From Thiocapsa roseopersicina (GTDB lineage Bacteria; Pseudomonadota; Gammaproteobacteria; Chromatiales; Chromatiaceae): DNA of 64,000 nt. Where the stretch lies: contig NZ_FNNZ01000001.1 in NCBI RefSeq assembly GCF_900106925.1, forward strand, positions 310,001 to 374,000, read 5' to 3'. The stretch's first letter is position 1, and each line of letters begins with the position of its first letter. Positions 1 through 9,052 of the stretch are shown here, piece after piece. The notes under the pieces were generated by a model. The model made no database searches, had not been told where the DNA came from, and saw only the letters and a program-made list of their open reading frames with translations. A program made the translations under genes and the position numbers.

Positions 1-378
1 GGCGAGCAGATCGCCGTAGCGGTCGACGACCAGCCCCGGCATCCCGTCGCTTTCCCCGAAGATCAGCCGATAGAAAGGCCGCGTGTAAAGCCGCTCGCGC
101 AGCGCCAGGGCGTCGTGGATGCGTTTGAGCCACAGGGTCGGGCTCAGCGGCTGTGTCGGATCGCGGCTCACCACGCGCGCGCAAATCAACGAATGCGGAT
201 TGGCATAGCCGTGGCCGATCCAGCGATCGTGATCGCTGCGGATCGCGACCGGCTGACCGGGCTGGAAATCCTTCAGCGGCGTGGCCTTGGTATCGACCTC
301 GTTGCTGTAGATCCAGCAGTGTCCGGCGATGAGGCGGCGTTCCTGGTCTTTGCTCAGGATGAGGGGTTGGGTCTTCAT
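1..378 (-). CDS. rlmI: RlmI-like 23S rRNA cytosine methyltransferase, N-terminal part (cut by window edge)
   Basis: The reading frame starts at an ATG whose complement lies at 376-378 and runs off the left edge, giving 126 residues. It starts MKTQPLILSKDQERRLIAGH and continues with a PUA-type segment (CWIYSNEV, then a GQPVAI strand) and the segment RLIFGESDGMPGLVVDRYGD. That last segment matches the conserved linker of the RlmI/YccW family, which methylates C1962 of 23S rRNA using SAM. The Rossmann methyltransferase domain lies outside the window. RlmI is recognised from the family pattern; a different PUA-containing class I rRNA methyltransferase cannot be excluded without the C-terminus. 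Confidence 0.8.
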   Translation of the reverse strand, partial: MKTQPLILSKDQERRLIAGHCWIYSNEVDTKATPLKDFQPGQPVAIRSDHDRWIGHGYANPHSLICARVVSRDPTQPLSPTLWLKRIHDALALRERLYTRPFYRLIFGESDGMPGLVVDRYGDLLA

Positions 379-702
379 GATCGGGTGTCCTGTGGTGTCT
401 GGGCGCTCGTCGTCTTGCGCGGTGACAGACTATCAGAACCGGGCAAGTTCGGTCGGGGATGGAAAGGGATTCGGGTGGACGCAAGTTCTTAGGAGCCGCC
501 AGCTATCAGCTATCAGCCGTCGTCTGTGCTGACGATAGGAGACACAAGTTGCGCCGACGGTTGGTTGCGGTTTTGCCTCGCACGGCTCGGTACAACCAAC
601 GGCGCTGATTTCGAGCCAGCTGACAGCCAACAGCCAAAAGCCAAAAGCCAAAAGCGAACGGAGTCCGGCCATCAGTCGCGCCCCACGCCCGGAGGATCAG
701 CC
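379..702. other. Intergenic region with short repeats and no gene
   Basis: This 324-base gap holds no credible gene. It contains a degenerate repeat around 505-515 (agctatc twice), one copy of a dispersed element beginning tgtgctgacgatagga at 525-540 with its conserved right part ending ctcggtacaa near 595, and a tandem heptamer gccaaaa repeated three times at 633-653. The ribosome binding site of the next gene (ggagga, 691-696) lies at its right end. ORFs called here translate into low-complexity Leu/Ala/Trp strings, the usual artefact of such repeats. Confidence 0.6.
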
Positions 703-2772
703 ATGTCGAACGTCCATCCGTCCCCGACCGGCCATGCCAACCGTCTGGCCGCGACCACCAGCCCCTATCTCCGTCAGCACGCACACAACCCCGTGGACTG
801 GTGGCCTTGGTGCGAGGAGGCGCTTGCCCTGGCGCGCGAGACGGATCGGCCGATCCTGCTCTCGATCGGCTATTCGGCGTGCCACTGGTGCCACGTGATG
901 GCCCACGAATCTTTCGAGGACCCCGGTACAGCGGAGCTGATGAACCGGCTCTTCGTCAACATCAAGGTCGACCGGGAAGAGCGACCCGACCTCGACAAGA
1001 TCTATCAGACCGCACACCAGCTGCTCGCGCGACGCCCCGGCGGTTGGCCGCTCACGGTGTTTCTGATGCCGGCCGATCAGAGACCCTTCTTCGCCGGGAC
1101 CTATTTCCCGCGCGAGCCGCGTCACGGCCTTCCGGCATTCAAGCAGCTCATGCAGGGCATCGAGCGGGCCTACCGCGAGCAAAAGACGGCGATCGAGTCG
1201 CAAAACGAAAGCCTGATGGCGGCCCTTGCCGAGCTGGAGCCGCGCGCCTCGGATGCGCTGCCTGAACGCTCGGTGATCGATGCGGCCCTGCAACAGCTCG
1301 ACGAGAGCTTCGATCCCGAGCACGGCGGATTCGGCGATGCGCCCAAGTTTCCGCATCCGACCAATCTGGAGCTTCTGCTCCGTCACGCGACCGACGCTTC
1401 CCAGGCCGGCGCTCCCGATCGGTCGGCACTCGAGAAGGCCGTTTGGACGCTGGAGCGCATGGTGCGCGGCGGACTGACGGACCAGCTCGGCGGGGGCTTC
1501 TATCGCTATTCGGTCGATACGCGCTGGATGATCCCGCACTTCGAGAAGATGCTCTACGACAACGGTCCGCTCCTCGCACTCTGCTGCGATGCCTTCTCCG
1601 TGACTGAGGATCCGCTGTTTCGGGATGCGGCCGTCATGACCGCGGACTGGGTGTTGCGCGAGATGCAGTCGCCGGAGGGCGGCTATTGGTCCAGCCTGGA
1701 CGCCGACAGCGAGGGGGAGGAAGGCAGCTTCTATGTCTGGAATCGCGACGAGATCCAGGCCCTGCTCGCCCCCGCCGAATTTGCCCCCTTCGCCGCCGTT
1801 TACGGTCTGGACCGCCCGGCCAACTTCGAAGGGCGCTGGCATCTGCACGGTTACCGTACCCCGGAGGCCGTCGCCGGCGACCTCGGCCTGGAGCCGGCGC
1901 GGGTGCAGGCCCTGCTCGCAGCCGCCCGCGCAACCCTCTATGTGACGCGCGAGCGCCGCGTTCGCCCCGGCCGGGACGAGAAGGTCCTGACCGCTTGGAA
2001 CGCGCTCATGATCAAGGGCATGGCGCGTGCCGCGCGCACCTTCGATCGGCCCGATTATCTGGAGTCCGCCGAGCAGGCCCTCGCCTTCATCCGCGGCACA
2101 CTCTGGCGCGAGGGTCGACTGCTCGCGACCTACAAGGACGGCACCGCCCACCTCAACGCCTATCTCGACGACTATGCCGACCTGCTCGATGCCCTGCTTG
2201 AGCTCTTGCAGACGCGCTGGTCGCGGGCGGATCTCGACTTTGCACTCGCGCTGGCCGAGGTGCTCCTGGACCAGTTCGAGGACCCGATCGACGGCGGCTT
2301 CTGGTTCACCGGCCGCGATCACGAGACCCTGATCCACCGCACCAAACCGCTCGGCGACGAGGCCGTCCCGTCGGGCAACGGCATCGCTGCCATGGAGCTC
2401 CAGCGCCTCGGCCATCTCGTCGGCGAGCCGCGCTATCTCGCCGCGGCCGAACGGACCCTGAAGCTGGCGGCCGAGTCGATCGGCCGCATGCCCTATGCCC
2501 ACGCGACGCTCTTGTTCGCGCTCGACGAGTGGCTCGACCCGCCCGAGACCCTGGTCATCCGCGCCGGCGACGAACGTCTCGACGCCTGGCGCCGAGAGGC
2601 CCAGCGCGGCTACCGACCGCGTCGTTTTGTGCTGGGCATTCCCGCCGAGGAGAGCCATCTCCCCGGAACGCTCGCCGCCATGGTGCCCGGCGAGCGCCCG
2701 CGCATCTACCGCTGCCGCGGCACACAGTGCGAGCCGCCGACCGAATCCCTTGCCGATGTCTTGAGTCCGTAG
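703..2772 (+). CDS. DUF255 thioredoxin-like/six-hairpin glycosidase-like protein (YyaL family)
   Basis: The product is a 689-aa cytoplasmic protein of the DUF255/YyaL (SPATA20-like) family. The N-terminal thioredoxin-like domain (about residues 5-165) carries the family signature [20 protein letters not shown] with a CxxC motif, followed by [15 protein letters not shown]. The remainder is the (alpha/alpha)6-barrel region with the typical HFEKMLYDN and DEKVLTAWN blocks. Length is normal for the family. The start at 703 is chosen because ggagga lies at 691-696 and the family N-terminus (NRL...[14 protein letters not shown]) begins just after it; the longer upstream frame runs through repeat DNA. 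The biochemical function of this family is not established. Confidence 0.9.
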   Translation: MSNVHPSPTGHANRLAATTSPYLRQHAHNPVDWWPWCEEALALARETDRPILLSIGYSACHWCHVMAHESFEDPGTAELMNRLFVNIKVDREERPDLDKIYQTAHQLLARRPGGWPLTVFLMPADQRPFFAGTYFPREPRHGLPAFKQLMQGIERAYREQKTAIESQNESLMAALAELEPRASDALPERSVIDAALQQLDESFDPEHGGFGDAPKFPHPTNLELLLRHATDASQAGAPDRSALEKAVWTLERMVRGGLTDQLGGGFYRYSVDTRWMIPHFEKMLYDNGPLLALCCDAFSVTEDPLFRDAAVMTADWVLREMQSPEGGYWSSLDADSEGEEGSFYVWNRDEIQALLAPAEFAPFAAVYGLDRPANFEGRWHLHGYRTPEAVAGDLGLEPARVQALLAAARATLYVTRERRVRPGRDEKVLTAWNALMIKGMARAARTFDRPDYLESAEQALAFIRGTLWREGRLLATYKDGTAHLNAYLDDYADLLDALLELLQTRWSRADLDFALALAEVLLDQFEDPIDGGFWFTGRDHETLIHRTKPLGDEAVPSGNGIAAMELQRLGHLVGEPRYLAAAERTLKLAAESIGRMPYAHATLLFALDEWLDPPETLVIRAGDERLDAWRREAQRGYRPRRFVLGIPAEESHLPGTLAAMVPGERPRIYRCRGTQCEPPTESLADVLSP

Positions 2773-2851
2773 GTTGTGCTGACGATAGGAAGCACAACGC
2801 CGGCAGCCACGCCGAGTGCCGAACCTTGCGCCTCGCTCGCGCTCGGTACAA
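2773..2851. repeat. Dispersed gttgtgct element, copy B
   Basis: Just after the DUF255 stop codon an inverted repeat gttgtgct (2773-2780) / agcacaac (2791-2798) flanks gacgatagga. The same gtgctgacgatagga core occurs at 526-540, and both copies are followed at a similar distance by tgcctcgc...ggctcggtacaa or tgcgcctcgctcgcgctcggtacaa. A shorter relative with arms gttgtgc/gcacaac lies at 4564-4589. The hairpin could act as a terminator for the upstream gene, but no T-tract follows it. Confidence 0.55.
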
Positions 2852-2895
2852 GCACCGCCGCCCGGCGAACCCCACCCACCAGCAGGTCATCCTCC

Positions 2896-3780
2896 ATGTC
2901 GACAGCCCGGCCGTTTCGAAGGCATCTCGCCTATCTCGACTGGCTCTACAACCCCTTCAGGTCGTGGGACGTTACCCGTGTCTACGACCTCTTGTCGACC
3001 GACGTGGCCACCGAGAAGGGTCTCTATCTCAACCTGGGCTACTGGGCCGGCGAGCAGACGCTGGACGAGGCCTGCCAGGCACTGGCCGCCTTGGTTGCAG
3101 AGCGCGCGGCGATGAGGCCCGGCGACCGGGTGCTGGACGTCGGCTTCGGCTTCGGCGACCAGGATCTCTATTGGCTTCAGACCTACCGACCCGATCACAT
3201 CCAGGGACTGAACATCACCGCCTCACAGGTGGCCGTCGCACGCGGGCGGATTGCGGATCTCGGTCTCGAAGAGCGCATCGACCTGCGCGAAGGCTCGGCG
3301 ACGGAGATGCCCCTGCCGTCGAATTCGGTCGACACCGTCGTCGCCCTCGAGTGTGCATTCCACTTCAAGACCCGCGAACGCTTCTTCGAGGAGGCCTTTC
3401 GCGTCCTGCGCCCCGGCGGCCGATTGGTCACGGCCGACATCATCCCCATGCCGTTGTCCGACGACTGGCGTACCCGCCTCAAACAGCGCTGGTCCTGGAG
3501 GCTGGTCGCGAGCAAGTTCGCGATCCCCGCCGAAAATGTCTACACGCGCGACATCTACGTGGAGAAGCTCGAAGCCTGCGGTTTCGGCGATGTCGAGGTC
3601 GCCTCCATCCGCGATCTCGTCTACACCCCCCTGCACGACTATCTGTCGAGACATCCCGAAACGCTCGACCGACTCCACCCCGCAACCCGACTCCCCGCTC
3701 GACTCGCACTCGCCATGAGCGCCGAGAGCGTTTACGGAGGTCTGGACTATGTGCTCTCCACAGCCCAGAAACCGATTTAA
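2896..3780 (+). CDS. Class I SAM-dependent methyltransferase
   Basis: This 294-aa protein has the canonical Rossmann methyltransferase motifs: motif I VLDVGFGFGDQDLYW (about residues 82-96), a motif II/post I region GLNITASQ, motif IV VVALECAFHF and motif V/VI FRVLRPGGRLV. The arrangement resembles tocopherol, sarcosine/glycine and cyclopropane-synthase-like small-molecule methyltransferases rather than RNA enzymes. The start at ATG 2896 is chosen because the upstream in-frame sequence to 2776 lies in the dispersed repeat. The substrate cannot be inferred. The gene stands alone between repeat DNA and a convergent membrane methyltransferase-like gene. Confidence 0.8.
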   Translation: MSTARPFRRHLAYLDWLYNPFRSWDVTRVYDLLSTDVATEKGLYLNLGYWAGEQTLDEACQALAALVAERAAMRPGDRVLDVGFGFGDQDLYWLQTYRPDHIQGLNITASQVAVARGRIADLGLEERIDLREGSATEMPLPSNSVDTVVALECAFHFKTRERFFEEAFRVLRPGGRLVTADIIPMPLSDDWRTRLKQRWSWRLVASKFAIPAENVYTRDIYVEKLEACGFGDVEVASIRDLVYTPLHDYLSRHPETLDRLHPATRLPARLALAMSAESVYGGLDYVLSTAQKPI

Positions 3781-3992
3781 ACCACTTTAAACAGCGCCTT
3801 TTGTGACATGCAAGATCTTGCCGGCGGACCACCCTCACGACGACGAACGGGCTCATACCTGGCGCGGTTTAAAGAAATGAAAAACAAAAAATCTCTTAAT
3901 TTCCTAAGCCGCGTCGACTCAAACGGTCTTGGATCCATCCAAGACCGACCCCGGCCGACGAGCACGCAGAAAAGCTCGGGCGCGGTTTAGTC
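3781..3992. repeat. Convergent intergenic region with palindromic elements
   Basis: The gap between two convergent genes contains a perfect hairpin with arms cggtcttgga (3924-3933) and tccaagaccg (3938-3947), a plausible bidirectional terminator stem though without a T-run. It also holds a nearly symmetrical pair ctaagccgcg (3904-3913) and cgcggtttag (3981-3990), with another gcgcggttta at 3862. These match the ends of palindromic units seen after pal and between rpoB and rpoC. The stretch 3870-3905 is unusually A/T-rich. Confidence 0.5.
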
Positions 3993-4484
3993 TTAGTAGA
4001 GCCAGGGAATGAGCTTCTTCACCCCCCTCGCATACTCCACATACTCCGGATGGCGTTCCGTCAGCCAGCTTTCTTCCTTGCTGGCCTTGTAGTCGAAGAA
4101 GAAGAAGCCGACGGCCAGGAGCGCAAGGTGCGGGATGCTGAGCGTGAAGAGCACCCAGCCTGCGGCCGCGAAGAGCTGGCTGCTGTAGAGCGGATGGCGA
4201 ACCCAAGCGTAGACGCCGTGCTTGACTAACTGGCTGTGATCCACCGGATAGGGCAGGGGCGTCAGATACTTCCGGATATGGACCGAGCCGAATCCGCCGA
4301 GGACGAGGGCGACCGCCCAAAAAGCGATCAACGCCGGCCAGCGTAAGGGCGCGAGGGTATCAATCAGCGCCGGGGTCGCGAGCGGATTCCAGGCAGGGGT
4401 GAAGATAAAGACAAAGAAAAGCACGAATTGCAGCACGACGAGATATTCGCCGCGGTGGCCCTTCAGGAACGAGAAACGGGTCAT
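3993..4484 (-). CDS. Isoprenylcysteine carboxyl methyltransferase-like membrane protein
   Basis: This is a 163-aa integral membrane protein with about four hydrophobic segments. Its C-terminal half carries the signature of the ICMT/phospholipid-methyltransferase superfamily (LVKHGVYAWVRHPLYSSQL, then ERHPEYVEYARGVKKLIPWL). In this superfamily the RHP motif and the final Glu/Arg helix contribute to SAM binding. Start ATG (complement of 4482-4484) has an aaggac ribosome-binding sequence just upstream; the frame further upstream lacks membrane-protein character. Bacterial members have varied or unknown substrates, so only the fold-level call is safe. Confidence 0.75.
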   Translation of the reverse strand: MTRFSFLKGHRGEYLVVLQFVLFFVFIFTPAWNPLATPALIDTLAPLRWPALIAFWAVALVLGGFGSVHIRKYLTPLPYPVDHSQLVKHGVYAWVRHPLYSSQLFAAAGWVLFTLSIPHLALLAVGFFFFDYKASKEESWLTERHPEYVEYARGVKKLIPWLY

Positions 4485-4563
4485 GTCGATGTCCTTGTCG
4501 GAGGTTGAGCGCCGGCGACCGTCTGTCGGGTCGCGAAAACCGGCATTGTCTGACATCCGGGAG

Positions 4564-4589
4564 GTTGTGCTGAACACCCGGGGCACAAC
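4564..4589. repeat. Inverted repeat gttgtgc/gcacaac (copy C)
   Basis: Arms gttgtgc (4564-4570) and gcacaac (4583-4589) form a 7-bp stem in the divergent region between the ICMT-like gene and ybgC. It resembles the stem of the element at 2773-2798, but the loop differs (tgaacacccggg). Confidence 0.45.
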
Positions 4590-4740
4590 CAACCTTGCGT
4601 CGATGCGGAATGTTCGGTTGCCTGCAAGGCGCCGTTCGACGCCTACCCTTCGACGCCCATCTTCGACGTAGGGTGCCCGAGCAGGTGCTTTCCGGTACAC
4701 TCCCGCGGTTTGAGTCAATCCCAAACATGCGGTCCGCACC

Positions 4741-5199
4741 GTGCCGACAGCGAGCGATCCCCGGTTGTCGACCTTCACCTGGCCGGTGCGTGTCTATTAC
4801 GAAGATACGGACGCGGGCGGTGTGGTCTTCTACGCCAACTATCTCAAGTTCATGGAACGGGCGCGCACCGAATGGCTGCGTGCCGTCGGCTACGAGCAGG
4901 ATGTCTTGCGCGAGCGTCGCGGGATCCTCTTTGCCGTGCGCCGCGTGACCATCGATTATCTGGCGCCCGCACGGCTGGATGACTGCTTGAGCGTCACCTC
5001 CAGATTGGTGCGGGCGGGCGGTGCGAGTCTGGAGTTCGACCAGCAGGTGATGCGCGACAGCGACGCTTCCTGCTGCTGCCGAGGCGCCGTGAAGATCGCC
5101 TGCCTGCATGCCGACACCCTGCGCCCGGCGCGTCTGCCCGGCGATCTCTTGTCCGAGTTGTTGCCGTTCGCGAGCGGTCCAGCGGAGCCCCTGTCATGA
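4741..5199 (+). CDS. ybgC: Acyl-CoA thioesterase YbgC (Tol-Pal cluster)
   Basis: This 152-aa hotdog-fold thioesterase has the 4-hydroxybenzoyl-CoA thioesterase signature VRVYYEDTDAGGVVFYANYL near residues 17-36, with the conserved Asp in EDTD, and RRVTIDYLAPARLDD downstream. YbgC-type enzymes hydrolyse acyl-CoA or acyl-ACP and are linked to phospholipid metabolism at the inner membrane. The start is GTG at 4741. The gene is the first of the tol-pal operon, and its stop codon overlaps the tolQ start (ATGA at 5196-5199), indicating translational coupling. Confidence 0.93.
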   Translation: MPTASDPRLSTFTWPVRVYYEDTDAGGVVFYANYLKFMERARTEWLRAVGYEQDVLRERRGILFAVRRVTIDYLAPARLDDCLSVTSRLVRAGGASLEFDQQVMRDSDASCCCRGAVKIACLHADTLRPARLPGDLLSELLPFASGPAEPLS

Positions 5200-5870
5200 C
5201 GTCCGATCTGTCCTTGTTCAACCTGATCCTGCAGGCCAGCTTGGTGGTCCAGTTGGTTCTGCTGGTGCTGGTGATCGCCTCCGTGACCTCCTGGACGATG
5301 ATCCTGGACCGCGGGCGCGTGCTCTCGAGCGCGCGCAAGAGTGCGAACGCCTTCGAGGAGCGCTTCTGGTCGGGCGGCGATCTCAGCGCGCTTTACAAGG
5401 ATCTGAGCGAGAACCGCAAGGGCGAGCATGGTCTGCCGTCCATCTTCCGCGCTGGCTTCAAGGAATACGTACGCTTGCGCAAGATCGAGGGCAATGACCT
5501 GATGGCGGTGTTGCAGGGCAGCGAGCGCTCGATGCGCGTCGCACTCAGCCGCGAGATGGACCGTCTGGAGACCAGCCTCACCTTCCTGGCGACGGTCGGC
5601 TCGACCAGCCCCTACATCGGGCTCTTCGGCACCGTCTGGGGCATCATGCATGCCTTCCATGCACTCGGAAATGTCGAGCAGGCTACCCTCGCGCTCGTCG
5701 CGCCGGGCATCTCGGAGGCCCTGGTCGCTACCGCCATCGGTCTCTTCGCGGCCATCCCCGCCGTCATCGCCTACAACCGCTATTCCTATCAGGTCGAGCG
5801 CCTCAACAGCCGCTACGAGGAGTTCATGGAAGAATTCTCGACCCTCCTGCAACGCCAAGGCCGCAGCTGA
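5196..5870 (+). CDS. tolQ: Tol-Pal system proton channel subunit TolQ
   Basis: TolQ (224 aa) belongs to the MotA/TolQ/ExbB family, which with TolR converts the proton motive force into movement of TolA. Three hydrophobic helices are visible: about residues 15-38, then ATVGSTSPYIGLFGTVWGIM near 131-150, and ISEALVATAIGLFAAIPAVI near 170-190. The cytoplasmic loop carries the conserved region with RSMRVALSREMDRLE. Length fits the family. It overlaps ybgC by 4 bases and is followed 20 bases later by tolR. Confidence 0.96.
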   Translation: MTSDLSLFNLILQASLVVQLVLLVLVIASVTSWTMILDRGRVLSSARKSANAFEERFWSGGDLSALYKDLSENRKGEHGLPSIFRAGFKEYVRLRKIEGNDLMAVLQGSERSMRVALSREMDRLETSLTFLATVGSTSPYIGLFGTVWGIMHAFHALGNVEQATLALVAPGISEALVATAIGLFAAIPAVIAYNRYSYQVERLNSRYEEFMEEFSTLLQRQGRS

Positions 5871-5890
5871 GCGTTCGAGGACTCCCGCAG

Positions 5891-6334
5891 ATGCTCAAGC
5901 GCACCCGTTCCAGACAGCGCCGCCGGCCGATGGCCGAGATCAATGTCGTGCCCTACATCGACGTCATGCTGGTGCTGCTCGTCATCTTCATGGTGACGGC
6001 GCCCCTGATTACGCAGGGTGTGAAGGTGGCGTTGCCGCAGGAGAAGGCGGGCGGGATCCCGAGTCCGACGACCGAGTCGCTGATCATCACGGTCGATGAG
6101 TTCGGTGACTATTACATCGATATCGGAGATGAGAAGAACGCCCCGGCCAGCGAGCAGATCCTGTTCGACCGCATCCGTGTCGTGCTCGAATACACGCCCG
6201 AAACGCCAATCCTGGTGCGTGCTGACCATCGGGTCGACTACGGGCGTGTCGTTCGTGCGATGGTCGTGGCTCAAGCCGCAGGAGCGCCCGAAGTCGGTCT
6301 GGTGACGGTGCCGCCGGAGCGCCGCGAGCGCTGA
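5891..6334 (+). CDS. tolR: Tol-Pal system protein TolR
   Basis: TolR (147 aa) has one N-terminal transmembrane helix carrying the ExbD/TolR proton-pathway aspartate in EINVVPYIDVMLVLLVIFMV (about residues 16-35). The periplasmic domain ends with a peptidoglycan-binding-like region (ILVRADHRVDYGRVVRAM). It works with TolQ as the energising complex. The arginine-rich N-terminus RSRQRRRP fits the positive-inside rule. Its place between tolQ and tolA is the standard order. Confidence 0.95.
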   Translation: MLKRTRSRQRRRPMAEINVVPYIDVMLVLLVIFMVTAPLITQGVKVALPQEKAGGIPSPTTESLIITVDEFGDYYIDIGDEKNAPASEQILFDRIRVVLEYTPETPILVRADHRVDYGRVVRAMVVAQAAGAPEVGLVTVPPERRER

Positions 6335-6355
6335 CGCGGCGGCACGAGCTCCGAC

Positions 6356-7699
6356 ATGTGGCAGATCCTGAGGCAGAACCCGAGGGCCTTTTATTGGTCG
6401 TTGGCTCTGCATGTCTTTTTCGCCCTGCTCTTCTTTGTGGGCGTCAAGCTCGAGCGGCCGATCACGGAGGCCGGGAGCAAGCCGCGCGTGGTGCAGGCGA
6501 CCATCGTGAGCGATGCCGCGCTCGAGGCGATGGTCGCGGAGTTTCAGGCCGAGCAGGCGCGGCGCCCGGCCGGTCCGGAGGTCAGTCCCGAGGTCGGCAC
6601 GCAGATCAGCCCGGAAGCGCAGGAGCCGCCGGATGCGGCGACGCTTGAAGACCTGAGCGCGGCCGAGGCCGCTCGGCTCGAAACCGAGCGTCTCGAGGCC
6701 GAAGTGGCCGAAGCGGCCGAGGCGGAGCGTAAGGCCGACGCCGAACGCGAGGAGGAGCAACGTCTTGCGGAGGCCGCTCGCGCTGCCGCCGAAGCCGAGC
6801 GCCTGGCAGCGGAGGCCGAAGCGGCTGCAGTCGAGGCCGAAGCGCGCCGTCAGCTGGAGATCGCGCGCATGGCCGAGGCCCAGCGCCGAGCGCAGGCCGA
6901 ACGAGAGGCCGAGGAGGCCGCTGCGAGGGCCGAGGCCGAGCAACGCGCGGAAGCCGAACGACGTGCAGAGGCTGCACGACGCGCCGAGGCCGAGCGTCTG
7001 GCCGCCGAGGCCGCAGCCGCCAAGGCCGAGGCGGAGCGTCTGGCCGAAGAGAAGCGTCTGGCCGCGGAGGCTGCGGCCCGGGCCGAGGCGCAACGCCGAT
7101 CCGAGGCGGTCCGCGCCGAAGACGAACGCCGCGCGAGGGCCGAGGCCGAGCGTCGTGCCGAGATCGAGCGTCGCGCGGAGGCGCAGCGCCAAGCCGACTC
7201 ACAGGCCGCCCTCGAGCGCCAGCGGCAGCTCGAAGAGGAGGCCCGCCTGATGGCCGAGATCGAGGAGCGGCGTCTCGTCGAGGAGCTTGCTCAGGAGAGC
7301 ATCGAGCAGGAGGCCAGGCGGATGGCCGAGGAGGATGCCCAGCGCAGGCTCGCCGCGGAAGAGGCCCAGCGCGCGCGTGAGGACGACATGCTGTCCTCCT
7401 TGGCTTCGGAGCAACTCGCGCGCGAGGCCGATCGCTACGTCCCCGTCATCCGAGATCGGGTCCGTCAGTTTTGGGTCCGGCCGCCGGCGACCGGTCGTGA
7501 TCTCGCAACGGTCGTCTCGGTGCGGCTCATCCCGGGCGGCGATGTGGTGCCGAACAGCGTGCGCGTGGTCCAGAGCAGCGGCAATACCGCCTTCGATCAG
7601 TCCGTGGTCGCTGCGATCAATCAGGCATCGCCACTGCCCGTGCCGTCCGGGCCCGTGTTCGAGCGCTTTCGCGAGTTCAACTTTACCTTCAGGCCCTAG
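6356..7699 (+). CDS. tolA: Tol-Pal system protein TolA
   Basis: TolA (447 aa) spans the periplasm. It has a single N-terminal anchor (WSLALHVFFALLFFVGVKLE, about residues 14-33), a very long Ala/Glu/Arg-rich helical domain from roughly residue 80 to 350, and a C-terminal TonB/TolA-like globular domain (VRQFWVRPPATGRDL to FREFNFTFRP). This architecture is diagnostic. The repetitive GCC/GAG codons in the helical region create long false ORFs on the other strand. The start lies 21 bases after tolR. Confidence 0.95.
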   Translation: MWQILRQNPRAFYWSLALHVFFALLFFVGVKLERPITEAGSKPRVVQATIVSDAALEAMVAEFQAEQARRPAGPEVSPEVGTQISPEAQEPPDAATLEDLSAAEAARLETERLEAEVAEAAEAERKADAEREEEQRLAEAARAAAEAERLAAEAEAAAVEAEARRQLEIARMAEAQRRAQAEREAEEAAARAEAEQRAEAERRAEAARRAEAERLAAEAAAAKAEAERLAEEKRLAAEAAARAEAQRRSEAVRAEDERRARAEAERRAEIERRAEAQRQADSQAALERQRQLEEEARLMAEIEERRLVEELAQESIEQEARRMAEEDAQRRLAAEEAQRAREDDMLSSLASEQLAREADRYVPVIRDRVRQFWVRPPATGRDLATVVSVRLIPGGDVVPNSVRVVQSSGNTAFDQSVVAAINQASPLPVPSGPVFERFREFNFTFRP

Positions 7700-7714
7700 C
7701 CAGGACAGACCCCT

Positions 7715-9037
7715 ATGCCCCGACACCAGCGCCGACCCTCGATCCTCATGGCCTTTGCAGTCGTCCTTTTCGGATTCGGGCTCGGATTCGGGGCCGAGCC
7801 GGCGCAGGCGCGTCTGAACATCGAGGTCACCGGCGGTGTCGAGGCAGCCCAACCGATCGCCGTCGTCCCCTTCGGCGTGAGCGACGGGTTGATCCCGCCG
7901 GTGGACATCGCCGCGGTCATCAGCGCGGATCTCGCGCGCACCGGTCGGTTTCGTGCGATGCCGACACGCGACATGCTCGACATGCCGGCCCGACACGAGG
8001 ACGTGGATCTGCGCGACTGGACCCTGCTCGGCATGAACAACCTGGTCATCGGCCGCGTCGAGCCCGACGGCAGCGGTTACCGGGTCAGCTTCATCCTCTA
8101 CGACGCCTTCCGCGGCGACCAGCTCGCCAGCACCACACTCGTCTCCACCAAGGCAGGCATGCGCAACACGGCGCACCGCATCTCCGACATCATCTATCAG
8201 AAGCTCACCGGCCAGCGCGGCGTGGCGGCGACCCGGATTGCTTATGTCACCGCTACCGGCCAGGGCGAGGGCCAGGCCGTGACCTTGCGCGTCGCGGACG
8301 CCGACGGCTACAACCCCCAGACCATCGTCTCCTCCGGCGAGCCCATCATGTCGCCGGCCTGGTCACCCGACGGACGCCGCGTCGCCTATGTGTCCTTCGA
8401 GAACAAGCGCGCGGCTATTTATGTCCAGGAACTGGCCAGCGGGCGCCGCGAGCTGGTCGCGAGCCATCCCGGCATCAACGGCTCGCCGGCCTTCTCGCCC
8501 GACGGGCGCAAGCTCGCGATGACGCTCTCCAAGGACGGCAATCCCGACATCTATGTGCTGGATCTCACGAGTCGCGAGCTGGTGCGTCTCACCGAGCATT
8601 TCGCCATCGACACCGAGCCCTCCTGGTCGCCGGACGGTCAACAGATCATCTTTACCTCCGATCGGGGCGGCAGTCCGCAGATCTACCGGATGGGCTCGGG
8701 CGGCGGGCCTGCCCAGCGGATCAGCTCCGAGGGCGACTACAATGCGCGCGCCTCCTACGCGCCGGACGGGCGCTCCATCGTCCTGGTAACGCGGGTCAAC
8801 GGCATGTTCCGCATCGGGCTGGTCGACCTGGATCGCGGCTTTATGCGTCTGCTGAGCAACGGCAGCCTGGACGAGTCACCGAGTTTCGCACCGAACGGCA
8901 GCATGGTAATTTACGCGACCATCCACGGCGGCCGCGGCGTGCTGGCCGCGGCCTCGATCGACGGCGGCGGCAACCAGCGCCTGTCGCAGGATTCCGGCGA
9001 GGTCCGCGAGCCCGCCTGGTCTCCCTTCTTGAATTAA
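7715..9037 (+). CDS. tolB: Tol-Pal translocation protein TolB
   Basis: TolB (440 aa) is the periplasmic beta-propeller that binds Pal. An N-terminal signal peptide (hydrophobic core AFAVVLFGFGLGFG, cleavage after the AQA near residue 32) precedes the alpha/beta domain. Propeller repeats follow, with recurrent WSPDGRRVAYVS, FSPDGRKLAMTLS, WSPDGQQIIFTSDRGG and YAPDGRSIVLV motifs. The length is typical. It lies 15 bases after tolA in the same operon. Confidence 0.96.
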   Translation: MPRHQRRPSILMAFAVVLFGFGLGFGAEPAQARLNIEVTGGVEAAQPIAVVPFGVSDGLIPPVDIAAVISADLARTGRFRAMPTRDMLDMPARHEDVDLRDWTLLGMNNLVIGRVEPDGSGYRVSFILYDAFRGDQLASTTLVSTKAGMRNTAHRISDIIYQKLTGQRGVAATRIAYVTATGQGEGQAVTLRVADADGYNPQTIVSSGEPIMSPAWSPDGRRVAYVSFENKRAAIYVQELASGRRELVASHPGINGSPAFSPDGRKLAMTLSKDGNPDIYVLDLTSRELVRLTEHFAIDTEPSWSPDGQQIIFTSDRGGSPQIYRMGSGGGPAQRISSEGDYNARASYAPDGRSIVLVTRVNGMFRIGLVDLDRGFMRLLSNGSLDESPSFAPNGSMVIYATIHGGRGVLAAASIDGGGNQRLSQDSGEVREPAWSPFLN

Positions 9038-9052
9038 CGCCAGGAGCCCAGC

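Noticed and set aside
697..2658. Minus-strand open frame of 653 codons opposite the DUF255 gene
   Set aside because: Antisense shadow; the plus-strand product has clear family motifs and a ribosome binding site.
5813..7192. Minus-strand open frame of 459 codons over tolR-tolA
   Set aside because: It is a shadow of the repetitive Ala/Glu codons of TolA; Gly/Leu periodicity reflects that repeat.
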